This document shows, one piece after another, positions 14,256-22,095 of a stretch of DNA of 56,213 bases. Within the stretch, counting starts at the first letter, position 1. Each line of letters starts with the position of its first letter. A program made the translations under genes and the position numbers. The stretch comes from a virus. Under the pieces are notes generated by a model that was given only the letters and a program-made list of their open reading frames with translations, had not been told where the DNA came from and did no database searches. Where the stretch lies: IMG/VR virus record IMGVR_UViG_3300044980_000094, positions 1 through 56,213 of that record; one strand, given 5' to 3'.

Positions 14256-15767
14256 ATGCCAATCCAAAATACATATCAGCGCGTTCCTCTTGAACAAATC
14301 GCCATTGCGCGAGATGCGCGGCAGAGGCGAGACATTGCCCTGGACGCGAACTTTGTCGGTTCGATCAAGAGGCATGGTGTGCTGGTGCCGATAATTGTGG
14401 GGCCAAATAGCGAGGCAGCAATCAGCAGTAGCGCGGGCGTGGTCCTGCCGTGGCTGCTGATTGCTGGCGAGCGCAGGCTCGAGGCCTCGCGTCAATGTGG
14501 CTTTGCGGACATTCCTGTGCGATTCGCCTCGGAATTGACTCTAGTCGAGCGCCAGCTCTTCGAGCTCGAGGAAAACGTCAAGAGACGCGAACTGCGCTGG
14601 CAGGATGTTTGCCTCTCTGTGGCTAGGATCCATTCCCTACAGCGAGGGCTGGACCCCGACTGGCAGCGAGCCCAGACCGCCGAGTTTTGCGCCATTGATC
14701 CCAGCGCAGTCACGCATTATCTGACAATCTTCGAGGCTTGGGACGACCCGTCCGTCCAAGCCGCTGGGACATATCGGGAGGCATACAATCTGCTGCTGCG
14801 CCGAACCCAACGAGCACAAGGAGTGGCGTTGCAAGAATTGCTGGACTGGACCGAGCCCCAGCAACAGCCAGCCAGCAACAGCCAGCCAGTAGCGATGCCA
14901 GCAGCAATGGCCAGCAGCGAAGCCGCTTCGACAGAAGCACCAGTCGAGAGTGGATTACCAAGAACTGCGACCGGCCCTAGTCCCAGCCCTACTGCCACTG
15001 CTCCCAGCTCCCCGATTCTCTGCCTCGACGCCGTTGAGTGGATGAAGACATACAGTGGCCCCAAATTCAATCTTCTCCACTGCGACTTCCCTTATGGAAT
15101 CGGCCTGTTCAATTCCAACGGAATCCGCTCTGGTCCACAAAGGAGCCAAATGGGCCGAGATTCTTCCTCCAGCGAAGGTTACGAGGACGAGCCAGAGTAT
15201 TTCCAACTCCTTGTCGAAACCCTGGCAGCGAATCTTAATCGATTCTTTTCAATTCAGGGCCATATCATGTTCTGGTTCTCGAACAAATGGGAGATCGAGG
15301 CACGGGTGCGTGCCAAGTTTGCCGAGTTGGCCCCGAGCATTTCGTGGAGTCGATTTCCACTGATCTGGCTCAAATCTGATAACGCTGGAATAGCCGCGAG
15401 TCCGCAATATGAGCCGAGACATATTTACGAGACCTGCCTGCTGGGCTCGCAAGGCAAAAGGCCGATTGTGCGGATCGTCAGCGATGCATACAGCGCGCCA
15501 ACGGACAAGTCCATCCATGTGAGCGCCAAACCGGAGCCGATGCTAAGGCATTTCATGACGATGCTAGTTGACGAGTCCACCTCGCTGCTCGATCCAACCT
15601 GCGGCAGCGGAACGGCCCTTCGAGCAGCGGAATCCTTGGGCGCTTCTCGCATCTTGGGCTTGGAGAAAGACCCCCAGATGGCCGAACAGGCACGACGGGC
15701 ACTCGAACTTGAGCGCGCAAAGCGCCGGGCTGCGAAGACCCTCCGATCGGCCCCGCTGGATTTCTAG
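14256..15767 (+). CDS. ParB-like nuclease domain fused to a DNA methyltransferase
   Basis: 503 aa. Residues 5-160 are ParB-like, with the GERRLEAS box at 71-78. A Gln/Pro/Ala/Ser linker spans about 195-250. The C-terminal half is an amino-methyltransferase: motif IV as DFPY (277-280) and the SAM-binding motif I as LLDPTCGSG (444-452), in the order IV then I of the beta class. It should methylate adenine-N6 or cytosine-N4 in phage DNA, probably against host restriction. The tail ends Pro-Leu-Asp-Phe, one of six such endings here. ParB-methyltransferase fusions are known in phages. Confidence 0.85.
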   Translation: MPIQNTYQRVPLEQIAIARDARQRRDIALDANFVGSIKRHGVLVPIIVGPNSEAAISSSAGVVLPWLLIAGERRLEASRQCGFADIPVRFASELTLVERQLFELEENVKRRELRWQDVCLSVARIHSLQRGLDPDWQRAQTAEFCAIDPSAVTHYLTIFEAWDDPSVQAAGTYREAYNLLLRRTQRAQGVALQELLDWTEPQQQPASNSQPVAMPAAMASSEAASTEAPVESGLPRTATGPSPSPTATAPSSPILCLDAVEWMKTYSGPKFNLLHCDFPYGIGLFNSNGIRSGPQRSQMGRDSSSSEGYEDEPEYFQLLVETLAANLNRFFSIQGHIMFWFSNKWEIEARVRAKFAELAPSISWSRFPLIWLKSDNAGIAASPQYEPRHIYETCLLGSQGKRPIVRIVSDAYSAPTDKSIHVSAKPEPMLRHFMTMLVDESTSLLDPTCGSGTALRAAESLGASRILGLEKDPQMAEQARRALELERAKRRAAKTLRSAPLDF

Positions 15768-15769
15768 CC

Positions 15770-16495
15770 ATGCCAGCAGGCTCCATCGTAGCCCTATTCG
15801 ACATGACTGGATATTCGGTCCGCGATTGGGCACTCGTAGGCGAGACCTGTTATTGTCTCGATATGTATAACGACGGCAGACAGGAGCAATTCCCATCCGG
15901 TGGCTCAATTACATACCTATATTGGGAGGCCTTGGACCCAACGGCCCTAGGCCAGATCGCAGCCCTCAAACCCAAGTTCCTGTTCGCATTCCCGCCTTGC
16001 ACGGACTTGGCCGTGAGCGGTGCTGCACATTTTGAGTCCAAACGAGCAGAGAATCCGAGCTTCCAAGACGAGGCCCTCTATTTGGCTTTAATTGCGCCGA
16101 GCCTCGGCAAGCGTCTGGGGATTCCGTGGTTTGTGGAGAACCCAGTCGGGACGCTCTCCACCCTATGGGGCAAACCGGATCATATTTTTGAGCCTTGGGA
16201 GTTCGGAGGCTACCTGCCAGCCAGCGACACGCATCCAAAATGGCCAGAATACATCGAGGCCCGCGATGCGTATCCCAAGACGACCTGCATTTGGAGCGGA
16301 AATGGTCTCAAATGGCCCGAGCGCAGACCAGTAGAGCAGACCTGCATAGTGAGCAAGAATGGAAAGAAATGGAGTAAACAACAGGCCAATCTCGGGGGCA
16401 AGAGTTTGAGGACGAAACAGATCCGCTCAGCGACTCCGAGGGGATTCGCAAGGGCGATTTTCGAGGCCAACTATGCCAGCCAGCAGCCAAGATGA
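15770..16495 (+). CDS. Cytosine-C5 methyltransferase-like protein
   Basis: 241 aa. FPPCTDLAVSGA (74-85) carries the Pro-Cys catalytic motif of C5-cytosine methyltransferases (Cys77), and VENPVG (122-127) corresponds to the ENV motif. The SAM-binding N-terminus is short (VALFDMTGY). This short phage type is related to Dcm enzymes but lacks a clear target-recognition domain, so activity is uncertain; it may modify cytosine or a nucleotide. It lies between another methyltransferase and the polymerase genes. Confidence 0.7.
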   Translation: MPAGSIVALFDMTGYSVRDWALVGETCYCLDMYNDGRQEQFPSGGSITYLYWEALDPTALGQIAALKPKFLFAFPPCTDLAVSGAAHFESKRAENPSFQDEALYLALIAPSLGKRLGIPWFVENPVGTLSTLWGKPDHIFEPWEFGGYLPASDTHPKWPEYIEARDAYPKTTCIWSGNGLKWPERRPVEQTCIVSKNGKKWSKQQANLGGKSLRTKQIRSATPRGFARAIFEANYASQQPR

Positions 16496-16551
16496 CCGTG
16501 ACAGCCAGCAACCCAACCTTCGCCCTGCGCGGCCAAGCGATGGACTTCTGA
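16492..16551 (+). CDS. 19-residue peptide ending MDF, coupled to the polymerase gene
   Basis: The frame runs from an ATG overlapping the methyltransferase stop (ATGA, 16492-16495) to a TGA overlapping the polymerase start (TGATG, 16549-16553). The product ends Gln-Ala-Met-Asp-Phe, the same hydrophobic-Asp-Phe ending found on five longer proteins here. Exact overlaps on both sides and the shared ending argue that it is a real microprotein or at least a translational coupler for the polymerase. Nothing else is known. Confidence 0.5.
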   Translation: MTVTASNPTFALRGQAMDF

Positions 16552-17735
16552 TGACCCAGCCAACAAGTCAGCCAGCAGGCCAGCTGGCCGTCCATAGAGC
16601 CTTATCCCCATTTACCGCCCTGAGTGGCCCCTATGACGCCAAGATATTACTCGTCGGCGAAGCCTGGGGCGAAACTGAGGCCGAGTTCGGCCGTCCATTC
16701 GCCGGGGCTAGTGGGCGAGAACTATTCTCGATGTTGAGCGAAGCCACAGGGCATGAGCCAGCCTTGGCTTCTCATTGCCTTGCCGCGCATGGATATGAGT
16801 GGCTGAGGCGAAGAGAGCAGTGGCTGGCCGAGGCCAGCATCGCCATGACCAACGTGCTTGCCCTGAGGCCACAAGGCAACAATTTGGCCTCGCTCTGCAG
16901 GACTAAACCAGAACTCAAATCCCGGGGCCTTGTCCCCGACCGGCCCGAGATCATCCCAGGCAAATATCTGCACCCCAGATACCAGCCCGAACTGGATAGA
17001 CTCCAAGCCGAAATTGCTGCCATTAAGCCCAACATTGTGGTTGCACTGGGTAATACTGCCTGCTGGGCTTTAGCCAATCGAACCAATATCGGCAGCATTC
17101 GTGGAGCTATCAGCCCAAGCCTGTATGGCCCTAAACTTTTGCCGACCTATCATCCTGCGGCCATGATGCGCGTCTGGTCTTGGCGGCCGATCATAATCGC
17201 CGATCTAATCAAAGCCTGGCGTGAGTCAAAGTGGCCGGAAATCCGCCGCCCCGAGCGGGAGATACTAACTAGCCCCACGATTGAAGAGGTAGAGGCTTGG
17301 ACTGCTAGGACATTGGCGAAGCCGCCAAGGTTGCTGGCCAATGACATCGAAACCGCCCGAGGCTTTATCACAATGATGAGCTTCGCCGCAAGCCCCCAGG
17401 ACGGAATCGTCATTCCATTTGCAAGCCTGCAGGCCCCAAATGGCTGCTATTGGCCGACACAAGCCCAAGAGGAGCGGGCCTGGGCTTGCATATGCGCCCT
17501 GCTCAGTAGCCCAATTCCCAAACTCTACCAGAATGGCATGTATGATTTGCAATACGAGGCTTGGCGCATGCGTCTGCCGGTTCGCAATGTGGCTGAGGAC
17601 TCTATGCTGCTGCATCATAGTATCATGCCGGAAATGCTTAAGGGCTTAGGTTTTTTGGGCAGCATTTATAGCCAAGAACCGGCCTGGAAACTAATGCGGC
17701 TACACAAGGCCGACACGGATAAACGAGACGAGTAA
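16551..17735 (+). CDS. DNA polymerase A fragment 1: UDG-like plus partial 3'-5' exonuclease
   Basis: 394 aa. Residues 32-205 are a uracil-DNA-glycosylase-fold domain (GEAWGETEAEFGRPFAG, 36-52; HPA, 201-203), as in phage SPO1-type polymerases. Residues 255-394 begin a 3'-5' exonuclease: Exo I as DIE (265-267) and Exo II as N328..D332. The reading frame stops after KRDE, before Exo III. Exo III (YCGLD) and the polymerase domain lie in the separate gene at 18124, so the two products must assemble to make a working exonuclease. Confidence 0.85.
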   Translation: MTQPTSQPAGQLAVHRALSPFTALSGPYDAKILLVGEAWGETEAEFGRPFAGASGRELFSMLSEATGHEPALASHCLAAHGYEWLRRREQWLAEASIAMTNVLALRPQGNNLASLCRTKPELKSRGLVPDRPEIIPGKYLHPRYQPELDRLQAEIAAIKPNIVVALGNTACWALANRTNIGSIRGAISPSLYGPKLLPTYHPAAMMRVWSWRPIIIADLIKAWRESKWPEIRRPEREILTSPTIEEVEAWTARTLAKPPRLLANDIETARGFITMMSFAASPQDGIVIPFASLQAPNGCYWPTQAQEERAWACICALLSSPIPKLYQNGMYDLQYEAWRMRLPVRNVAEDSMLLHHSIMPEMLKGLGFLGSIYSQEPAWKLMRLHKADTDKRDE

Positions 17736-17761
17736 CTGCGAACGCACTATGGAGCTCCAAT

Positions 17762-18124
17762 ATGTTCTCATATCTTGCTAGTCCGTATTCACACGAGGCT
17801 AAATCTGTCCGCGAGGATCGATTCAGGGCTGTCGAATGTGCTTGGGTCTGGCTAATGCGCCAGCAAAAATGGACCTATTCTCCGATCGTCCATGCGCATG
17901 CAGCCGCAAAGCAATACGAGATGCCGACAGATTTTGCCTTTTGGCGCGCATACAACGAGGCCATGCTAGCCAGCAGCCATGGCCTGATTGTGCTGACCTT
18001 GCCCGGCTGGCAAGACTCCAAGGGTGTCACGGCAGAGATTGAATTTGCGCTCGCACGCAAATTGCCCATCGACTACCTTGCCGCGCAGGGCTGGGGCAAA
18101 TTCTCTTGGACCGGACAATTCTAA
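17762..18124 (+). CDS. DUF1937 (nucleoside deoxyribosyltransferase-like) protein
   Basis: 120 aa. It begins MFSYLASPYSH and shows the family pattern RF.AV..A...LM...W..SPI.H.H, F...YNEAML, L.LPGW..S.GV.AEI.FA. DUF1937 is related to nucleoside 2-deoxyribosyltransferases and is common in phages; it may act on nucleotide pools or be a sensor of nucleotides. GGAG seven bases before ATG gives it its own ribosome site. It sits precisely between the two polymerase halves and overlaps the second by one base (TAATG). Confidence 0.8.
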   Translation: MFSYLASPYSHEAKSVREDRFRAVECAWVWLMRQQKWTYSPIVHAHAAAKQYEMPTDFAFWRAYNEAMLASSHGLIVLTLPGWQDSKGVTAEIEFALARKLPIDYLAAQGWGKFSWTGQF

Positions 18125-19668
18125 TGCCCATTGTCAAAACTCATGAGCTAACAACCCATACCCCGCTGGCCCAATTCGACTCCGACCAAATCTACTGCGG
18201 ACTCGACTCTTGTCTTACATTAGAAATCTTCGAGTCCATCCAGACAATCTATGGCGCTAGCGGAGTCCCTCAGGACTGGCGGGGCATTTATTCCTTCGAG
18301 CGTGCCTTGCAGGCGCCATACTATGACCTCATGACTCGGGGCTTTCGCGTCGATGGCTGGGCGAGGCAGGAAGCCATCCAGTCCCTGCGAGAACGTATCT
18401 GCACTATCCAACAGGTGCTGGACCAGCTATCCACAGCGACGCAGGGCAGCCCGGTTAATCCACGTAGCCAGAAGCAGTTGCAGTATCTGTTCTACACCGT
18501 ATTGGCGCTGCCGGAATTGTGGATCAGCATCAAGGGCGAACGCAAGCTCTCAATGGGCCGGGAAGTGCTGGAAAAACTCCACGAGCGATATTTATATTCC
18601 AGGCCATTTGTGAACTGCATCCTGACCATTCGCGATCTCGCGAAGCAATTGGAGGTATTCGAGTCCAAAATTGACTCAGATGGCCGATTCAGAGCGAGCT
18701 ATAACATCGCCGGGACTGAAACTGGTCGGCCATCGTCGAGCGAAAATGCATTCGGCACTGGCCGCAATGCCCAGAATATCGCACCCAATTTGCGTCACGT
18801 CTTTGTGGCGGACCCGGAGCATGTTCTAGTTGTTGTTGACCTCGAGCAGGTGGAGGCCCGTGATGTCGGATTCTTTTGTGGGTGCCTTTTCGGTGAGTGG
18901 GGATTTCTTGACGCCTGCGAATCTGGCGACCTTCACACGAATAATGCTAAGAGAATTTGGCCCGAGCTTGGCTGGACCGGAGATCGAAAGGCTGATAAAA
19001 AAATTGCAGAACAGAACTTCTACAGGGATTTCAGCTACCGAGACATGGCAAAACGAGGAAGCCATTTGTCGAATTACATGGGGACGGCCTGGACCGCTGC
19101 TAGGTCGCTCAAGTTGCCACTTGCGATTATGGAGGATTTCCAGGCTCGCTACTGTCGAGGCGACCCCAAGCGTGGGATCGAGCCCGCGTATCCGTGCATT
19201 CCCCGCTGGTGGCGCTGGGTCGCAGAGCAACTCCAGACTACTCGCCAGCTCGTGACCCCGTTTGGCCGCCGCAGACACTTTTTCGGACGCCCCGGTGACG
19301 ATACCACACTGCGAGAGGCCATTGCGTTTCTGCCCCAGAGCACGACGGCGGATCGGATGAATCTTGGCCTATGGCGGGTCTGGCGTCACGAGCCCCGAGC
19401 CCAATTACTGGCTCAAACCTATGACTCGATTACTTTTCAGGTCAGCCAAGATGACAATATCGAGGACTGTATTGGGAATGTATTGCACCTGCTCGGGGTG
19501 GAACTGTTTGGGCCAGCGCCGGATTATCGCCACTACGTCGTGCCTGGGGAGGCCAAATGGGGCTGGAACTGGGGGCCACAGAGCGAGCACAATCCCGATG
19601 GGCTGAGGAAATGGTCTCCGAGCCAACTCCTGCCGGCTCGAGCTAACGGCATGCAGAGAATGGTCTAG
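18124..19668 (+). CDS. DNA polymerase A fragment 2: Exo III motif plus polymerase domain
   Basis: 514 aa. Exo III is YCGLD (Tyr24, Asp28), followed by LTLEI. The polymerase domain has GTETGRPSSSENAFG and QNIAP, motif A VVVDLEQVEARD, motif B SHLSNYMGTAW with upstream KRG, and motif C as YDS where most relatives have HDE or HDS. The metal-binding aspartates of motifs A and C are present, so polymerase activity is expected. It needs the upstream fragment for proofreading. The start overlaps the DUF1937 stop. Confidence 0.85.
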   Translation: MPIVKTHELTTHTPLAQFDSDQIYCGLDSCLTLEIFESIQTIYGASGVPQDWRGIYSFERALQAPYYDLMTRGFRVDGWARQEAIQSLRERICTIQQVLDQLSTATQGSPVNPRSQKQLQYLFYTVLALPELWISIKGERKLSMGREVLEKLHERYLYSRPFVNCILTIRDLAKQLEVFESKIDSDGRFRASYNIAGTETGRPSSSENAFGTGRNAQNIAPNLRHVFVADPEHVLVVVDLEQVEARDVGFFCGCLFGEWGFLDACESGDLHTNNAKRIWPELGWTGDRKADKKIAEQNFYRDFSYRDMAKRGSHLSNYMGTAWTAARSLKLPLAIMEDFQARYCRGDPKRGIEPAYPCIPRWWRWVAEQLQTTRQLVTPFGRRRHFFGRPGDDTTLREAIAFLPQSTTADRMNLGLWRVWRHEPRAQLLAQTYDSITFQVSQDDNIEDCIGNVLHLLGVELFGPAPDYRHYVVPGEAKWGWNWGPQSEHNPDGLRKWSPSQLLPARANGMQRMV

Positions 19669-19730
19669 GCCATTGGCCTAAGCCCTGTCCTATCCTCATG
19701 TATTCCTCCGAAATCTTAGTTGGAGCCAAT

Positions 19731-20972
19731 GTGGAGCCCCCACAGCCAGTCCGTTCCTCAACCCCGCTGCCAGAAGATTTCATATCTGATTTCTTCTCCT
19801 ACACAGCAGACGTGCGTTCGCCCGAGCTGTTCCGCACCTGGACGGCCATTACGATCGTCGGGGCAGCCCTCGAGCGCAGGGTCTGGGTCCGCACAGGCCC
19901 ATACGCGACGTTTCCGAATATGTTTACTCTGCTCGTGGCCCCACCCGGCACAGGCAAGAAAGTTATCGAAAAAGCCTCGGAGCTACTGGGCGAAACCCTT
20001 CGGCCGGACACGAAAATCAAGGCTTTCCATGTGGCCCCGCAGTCTATCACCAAAGCTGCCCTCATTGACACTCTCAAGGACTCCAAGCAGACCACCCTTA
20101 CTCGGCAGGGCAAGACTTTCGTCTACCATGCCCTGTTTATTGGCGCCGAGGAGTTCTCGGTCCTATTGCCCAGCCACGACCCGGAGTATGAAGGAGTCCT
20201 AAACTCGCTCTGGAACAACAGCGCACTGTTTCATGAACGTCGCCGACATGGAGATCGAAAGGAAACCCTAATCGAGTTCCCGATTCTCAACATGCTCGCA
20301 GGAGTCCAGCCGAGTTTCTTGAGCCAATTGCCGCCGGAGACTTGGGCCTCGGGGCTAAGCCGCAGATTCATTATGATCTACAGCGCCGAGCAGCGCATTC
20401 GCGATCCATTCCTAGTCACAGTGGATGAGGAAGAATTGAAAGAAAAAATGCTAGCCAAGTTACGCAAGATGTCTGACCTGCAGGGTCAGATCACCTGGAG
20501 CCCAGAGGCACAAAGCACATTCACGGCCTGGGTCATGGGCGGCAGTCCGCCGAGGCCGATACATTCCAAACTCACAGCCTATGTATCGAATCGGGAAATG
20601 AATGTGATGAAACTGGCCGGAATCAGTGCAGTCAGCCGAGGCCAGATGCAAATCGCGGCCGTTGACCTGGCTCGGGCCATGGAATGGCTACTCAACGCCG
20701 AAACCATAATGCCGGACATATTCCGGGCCATGATCTCCAAGAGCGACCAAGACATCATCGATGAACTGTATTTGGCCGTTAGCTCGCTATGGAAAATCTC
20801 CAACGGCAAGCCTGTCGACGGGGCCTTTGTCTGGCATTTTGTCTCCAGCCGAACCACAAGCGACAAGGTGGAGAAGATTATCAATCTGGCGGACAAAATG
20901 CAAGCTGTGGTGAGAATCGCGGGGACGGAGAATTTCAAACCCATGCCCAGGTGGCAGATTAAGATGGAGTAA
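19731..20972 (+). CDS. DUF3987-type P-loop ATPase, possible primase/helicase-associated
   Basis: 413 aa from GTG 19731 (GGAG five bases before); ATG 19698 would add 11 residues without a ribosome site. Walker A is APPGTGKK (70-77) and an acidic IGAEEFSVLL segment fits Walker B. Similar proteins (DUF3987) occur in phage and mobile-element primase/helicase contexts. A C-terminal region (IIDELYLAVSSLWK onwards) looks like a winged helix. With no separate replicative helicase or primase recognised, this is the best candidate for the fork helicase, by inference. Confidence 0.65.
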   Translation: MEPPQPVRSSTPLPEDFISDFFSYTADVRSPELFRTWTAITIVGAALERRVWVRTGPYATFPNMFTLLVAPPGTGKKVIEKASELLGETLRPDTKIKAFHVAPQSITKAALIDTLKDSKQTTLTRQGKTFVYHALFIGAEEFSVLLPSHDPEYEGVLNSLWNNSALFHERRRHGDRKETLIEFPILNMLAGVQPSFLSQLPPETWASGLSRRFIMIYSAEQRIRDPFLVTVDEEELKEKMLAKLRKMSDLQGQITWSPEAQSTFTAWVMGGSPPRPIHSKLTAYVSNREMNVMKLAGISAVSRGQMQIAAVDLARAMEWLLNAETIMPDIFRAMISKSDQDIIDELYLAVSSLWKISNGKPVDGAFVWHFVSSRTTSDKVEKIINLADKMQAVVRIAGTENFKPMPRWQIKME

Positions 20973-21114
20973 ATCTGATGCTAATTGAAGTCAGAAAAAG
21001 CCCCACAGGCGGCAATGCTGACGATATATCCTGCCATGATTCCACCGGGCACAAACTACGCAACGATGCAACGATTGCCGAAGAAGGGCGACCAAATAAG
21101 AATGGAGTAAGCAA

Positions 21115-21252
21115 ATGCAAATGCAGTGGTATCCAACGAAAAGCAATTGGTATAAGATCAGCTGTTCGCGGCAATATAGTACGCAGGCCGTGGTCGTTTA
21201 TACGTTGTCGATCTTTGGCCTGCAGCTTAGGTGGTATGGGGGAAGGCGTTGA
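21115..21252 (+). CDS. 45-residue aromatic-rich small protein
   Basis: GGAG seven bases before ATG (21104-21107). The product is rich in Trp/Tyr and basic residues (QWYPTKSNWYKISCSRQYST, ending LRWYGGRR). It is preferred over a 128-codon frame at 20978..21364 that lacks a ribosome site. Two tiny frames follow with stop-start overlaps (21252..21302 and 21299..21364), and one of 31 codons precedes (21015..21110); these three are too weak to call. The function is unknown. Confidence 0.5.
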   Translation: MQMQWYPTKSNWYKISCSRQYSTQAVVVYTLSIFGLQLRWYGGRR

Positions 21253-21392
21253 TGGCGAAGCCGTGCAATGTCTTCGAATGTATGGGGTGTTATGTCCCAT
21301 GACGGACCTAATCGGTCCTTTCCTTGCCACTAAGAACGTGGCCCCGCCACGCTACCACACTTGATTTTGCCAATCGTGTCCAAGGAGCTCCC

Positions 21393-21653
21393 ATGCAGCA
21401 CAAAGCCGATCCCTCTGCACTATCCAGCATCTTCTCCATCCCCAGCCTTTACGTCGATGGCTGCTTAGTCATCGGCAACGGAACGCCAATTTTGCGCCTT
21501 GTCTTCTGGGAGCAATTTGTTAATCCCAACGGGACCGAGATGCGGCCCAGAGTCGCCATCTCGATGCTAGATACCAACGCACGAGCCCTGATAAATGCCC
21601 TAGAGACATTCCTCAACGACACAGCAAGCAGTCAGCCCATTAGGAGACAATGA
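21393..21653 (+). CDS. Hypothetical protein, DUF3467-like by eye
   Basis: 86 aa. AAGGAG five bases before ATG. Layout: a strand region (PILRLVFWEQF) then PRVAISMLDTNARALINALETFL, which recalls DUF3467 proteins (short beta proteins that end with a helix after a T-x-x-A-x-x-L pattern). The match is weak. Overlaps the next gene by four bases. Confidence 0.55.
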   Translation: MQHKADPSALSSIFSIPSLYVDGCLVIGNGTPILRLVFWEQFVNPNGTEMRPRVAISMLDTNARALINALETFLNDTASSQPIRRQ

Positions 21654-21835
21654 TGATTAACAGCACAGAGCAGATTTTCAACTCCAACCCGGACTATGAT
21701 CCACTGGCCAAGCTCCAGGCCCAGCAGCATATAACCGAGGACCAAGCCATGGTCACGGCCCTATTAATGCTGGGGCTGCTTGTAGGCCTGGGCCTGCTGT
21801 TGGCGGCTAGTCTACTTAGATGGATTTTCCGCTAA
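21650..21835 (+). CDS. Small membrane protein
   Basis: 61 aa. Polar N-terminus, then one strong hydrophobic helix (MVTALLMLGLLVGLGLLLAA) with basic residues after it. ATGATG at the start: 21650 overlaps the upstream stop, 21653 is the second choice. The role is unknown. Confidence 0.55.
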   Translation: MMINSTEQIFNSNPDYDPLAKLQAQQHITEDQAMVTALLMLGLLVGLGLLLAASLLRWIFR

Positions 21836-21863
21836 AGGATTGGTCCCAGAGGCAATCCCACCA

Positions 21864-21965
21864 ATGAGAGCATTGCGCCAATTGTCGGGGTTTGCGACTG
21901 TTCGGCCAATCGATCGCAGCAATGGCCGAGGGCCAGCGGGCCGGCCCGAGCAACTAAGGGATTAG
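21864..21965 (+). CDS. Possible 33-residue basic peptide
   Basis: A short frame with a weak AGAGG upstream. The product is Arg/Gly/Pro-rich, without a recognisable fold. It is listed because the 134 bases between 21836 and 21969 otherwise hold nothing clear. Confidence 0.2.
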   Translation: MRALRQLSGFATVRPIDRSNGRGPAGRPEQLRD

Positions 21966-21969
21966 CAAA

Positions 21970-22095
21970 ATGGAAACTCAATTTGTAATCGCAAGTCAGA
22001 ACGAGCGGACCTTGGCAATCTTCGGGCTCGTGCTTGTAATAATTGCCGGATGTCTGCTATTTGGAGCAATCATAAATAAAATCTGCGGTCACTGA
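21970..22095 (+). CDS. 41-residue single-pass membrane protein
   Basis: Residues 15-37 form a transmembrane helix (LAIFGLVLVIIAGCLLFGAI) ending with a short basic tail. AAGGGAT lies upstream. It is the last plus-strand gene; its final seven bases overlap the 3' end of the converging minus-strand gene, leaving no room for a separate terminator. Confidence 0.5.
   Translation: METQFVIASQNERTLAIFGLVLVIIAGCLLFGAIINKICGH

Noticed and set aside
17736-18123. Group I intron or intein between the polymerase halves
   Set aside because: Almost the whole insert is the DUF1937 gene, leaving too few bases for an intron core; no intein splice motifs are seen and the halves have own stop and start codons.
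20978-21364. A 128-codon frame just after the DUF3987 gene
   Set aside because: It lacks a ribosome site and protein-like composition; a better-supported 45-codon gene with GGAG lies inside it in another frame.
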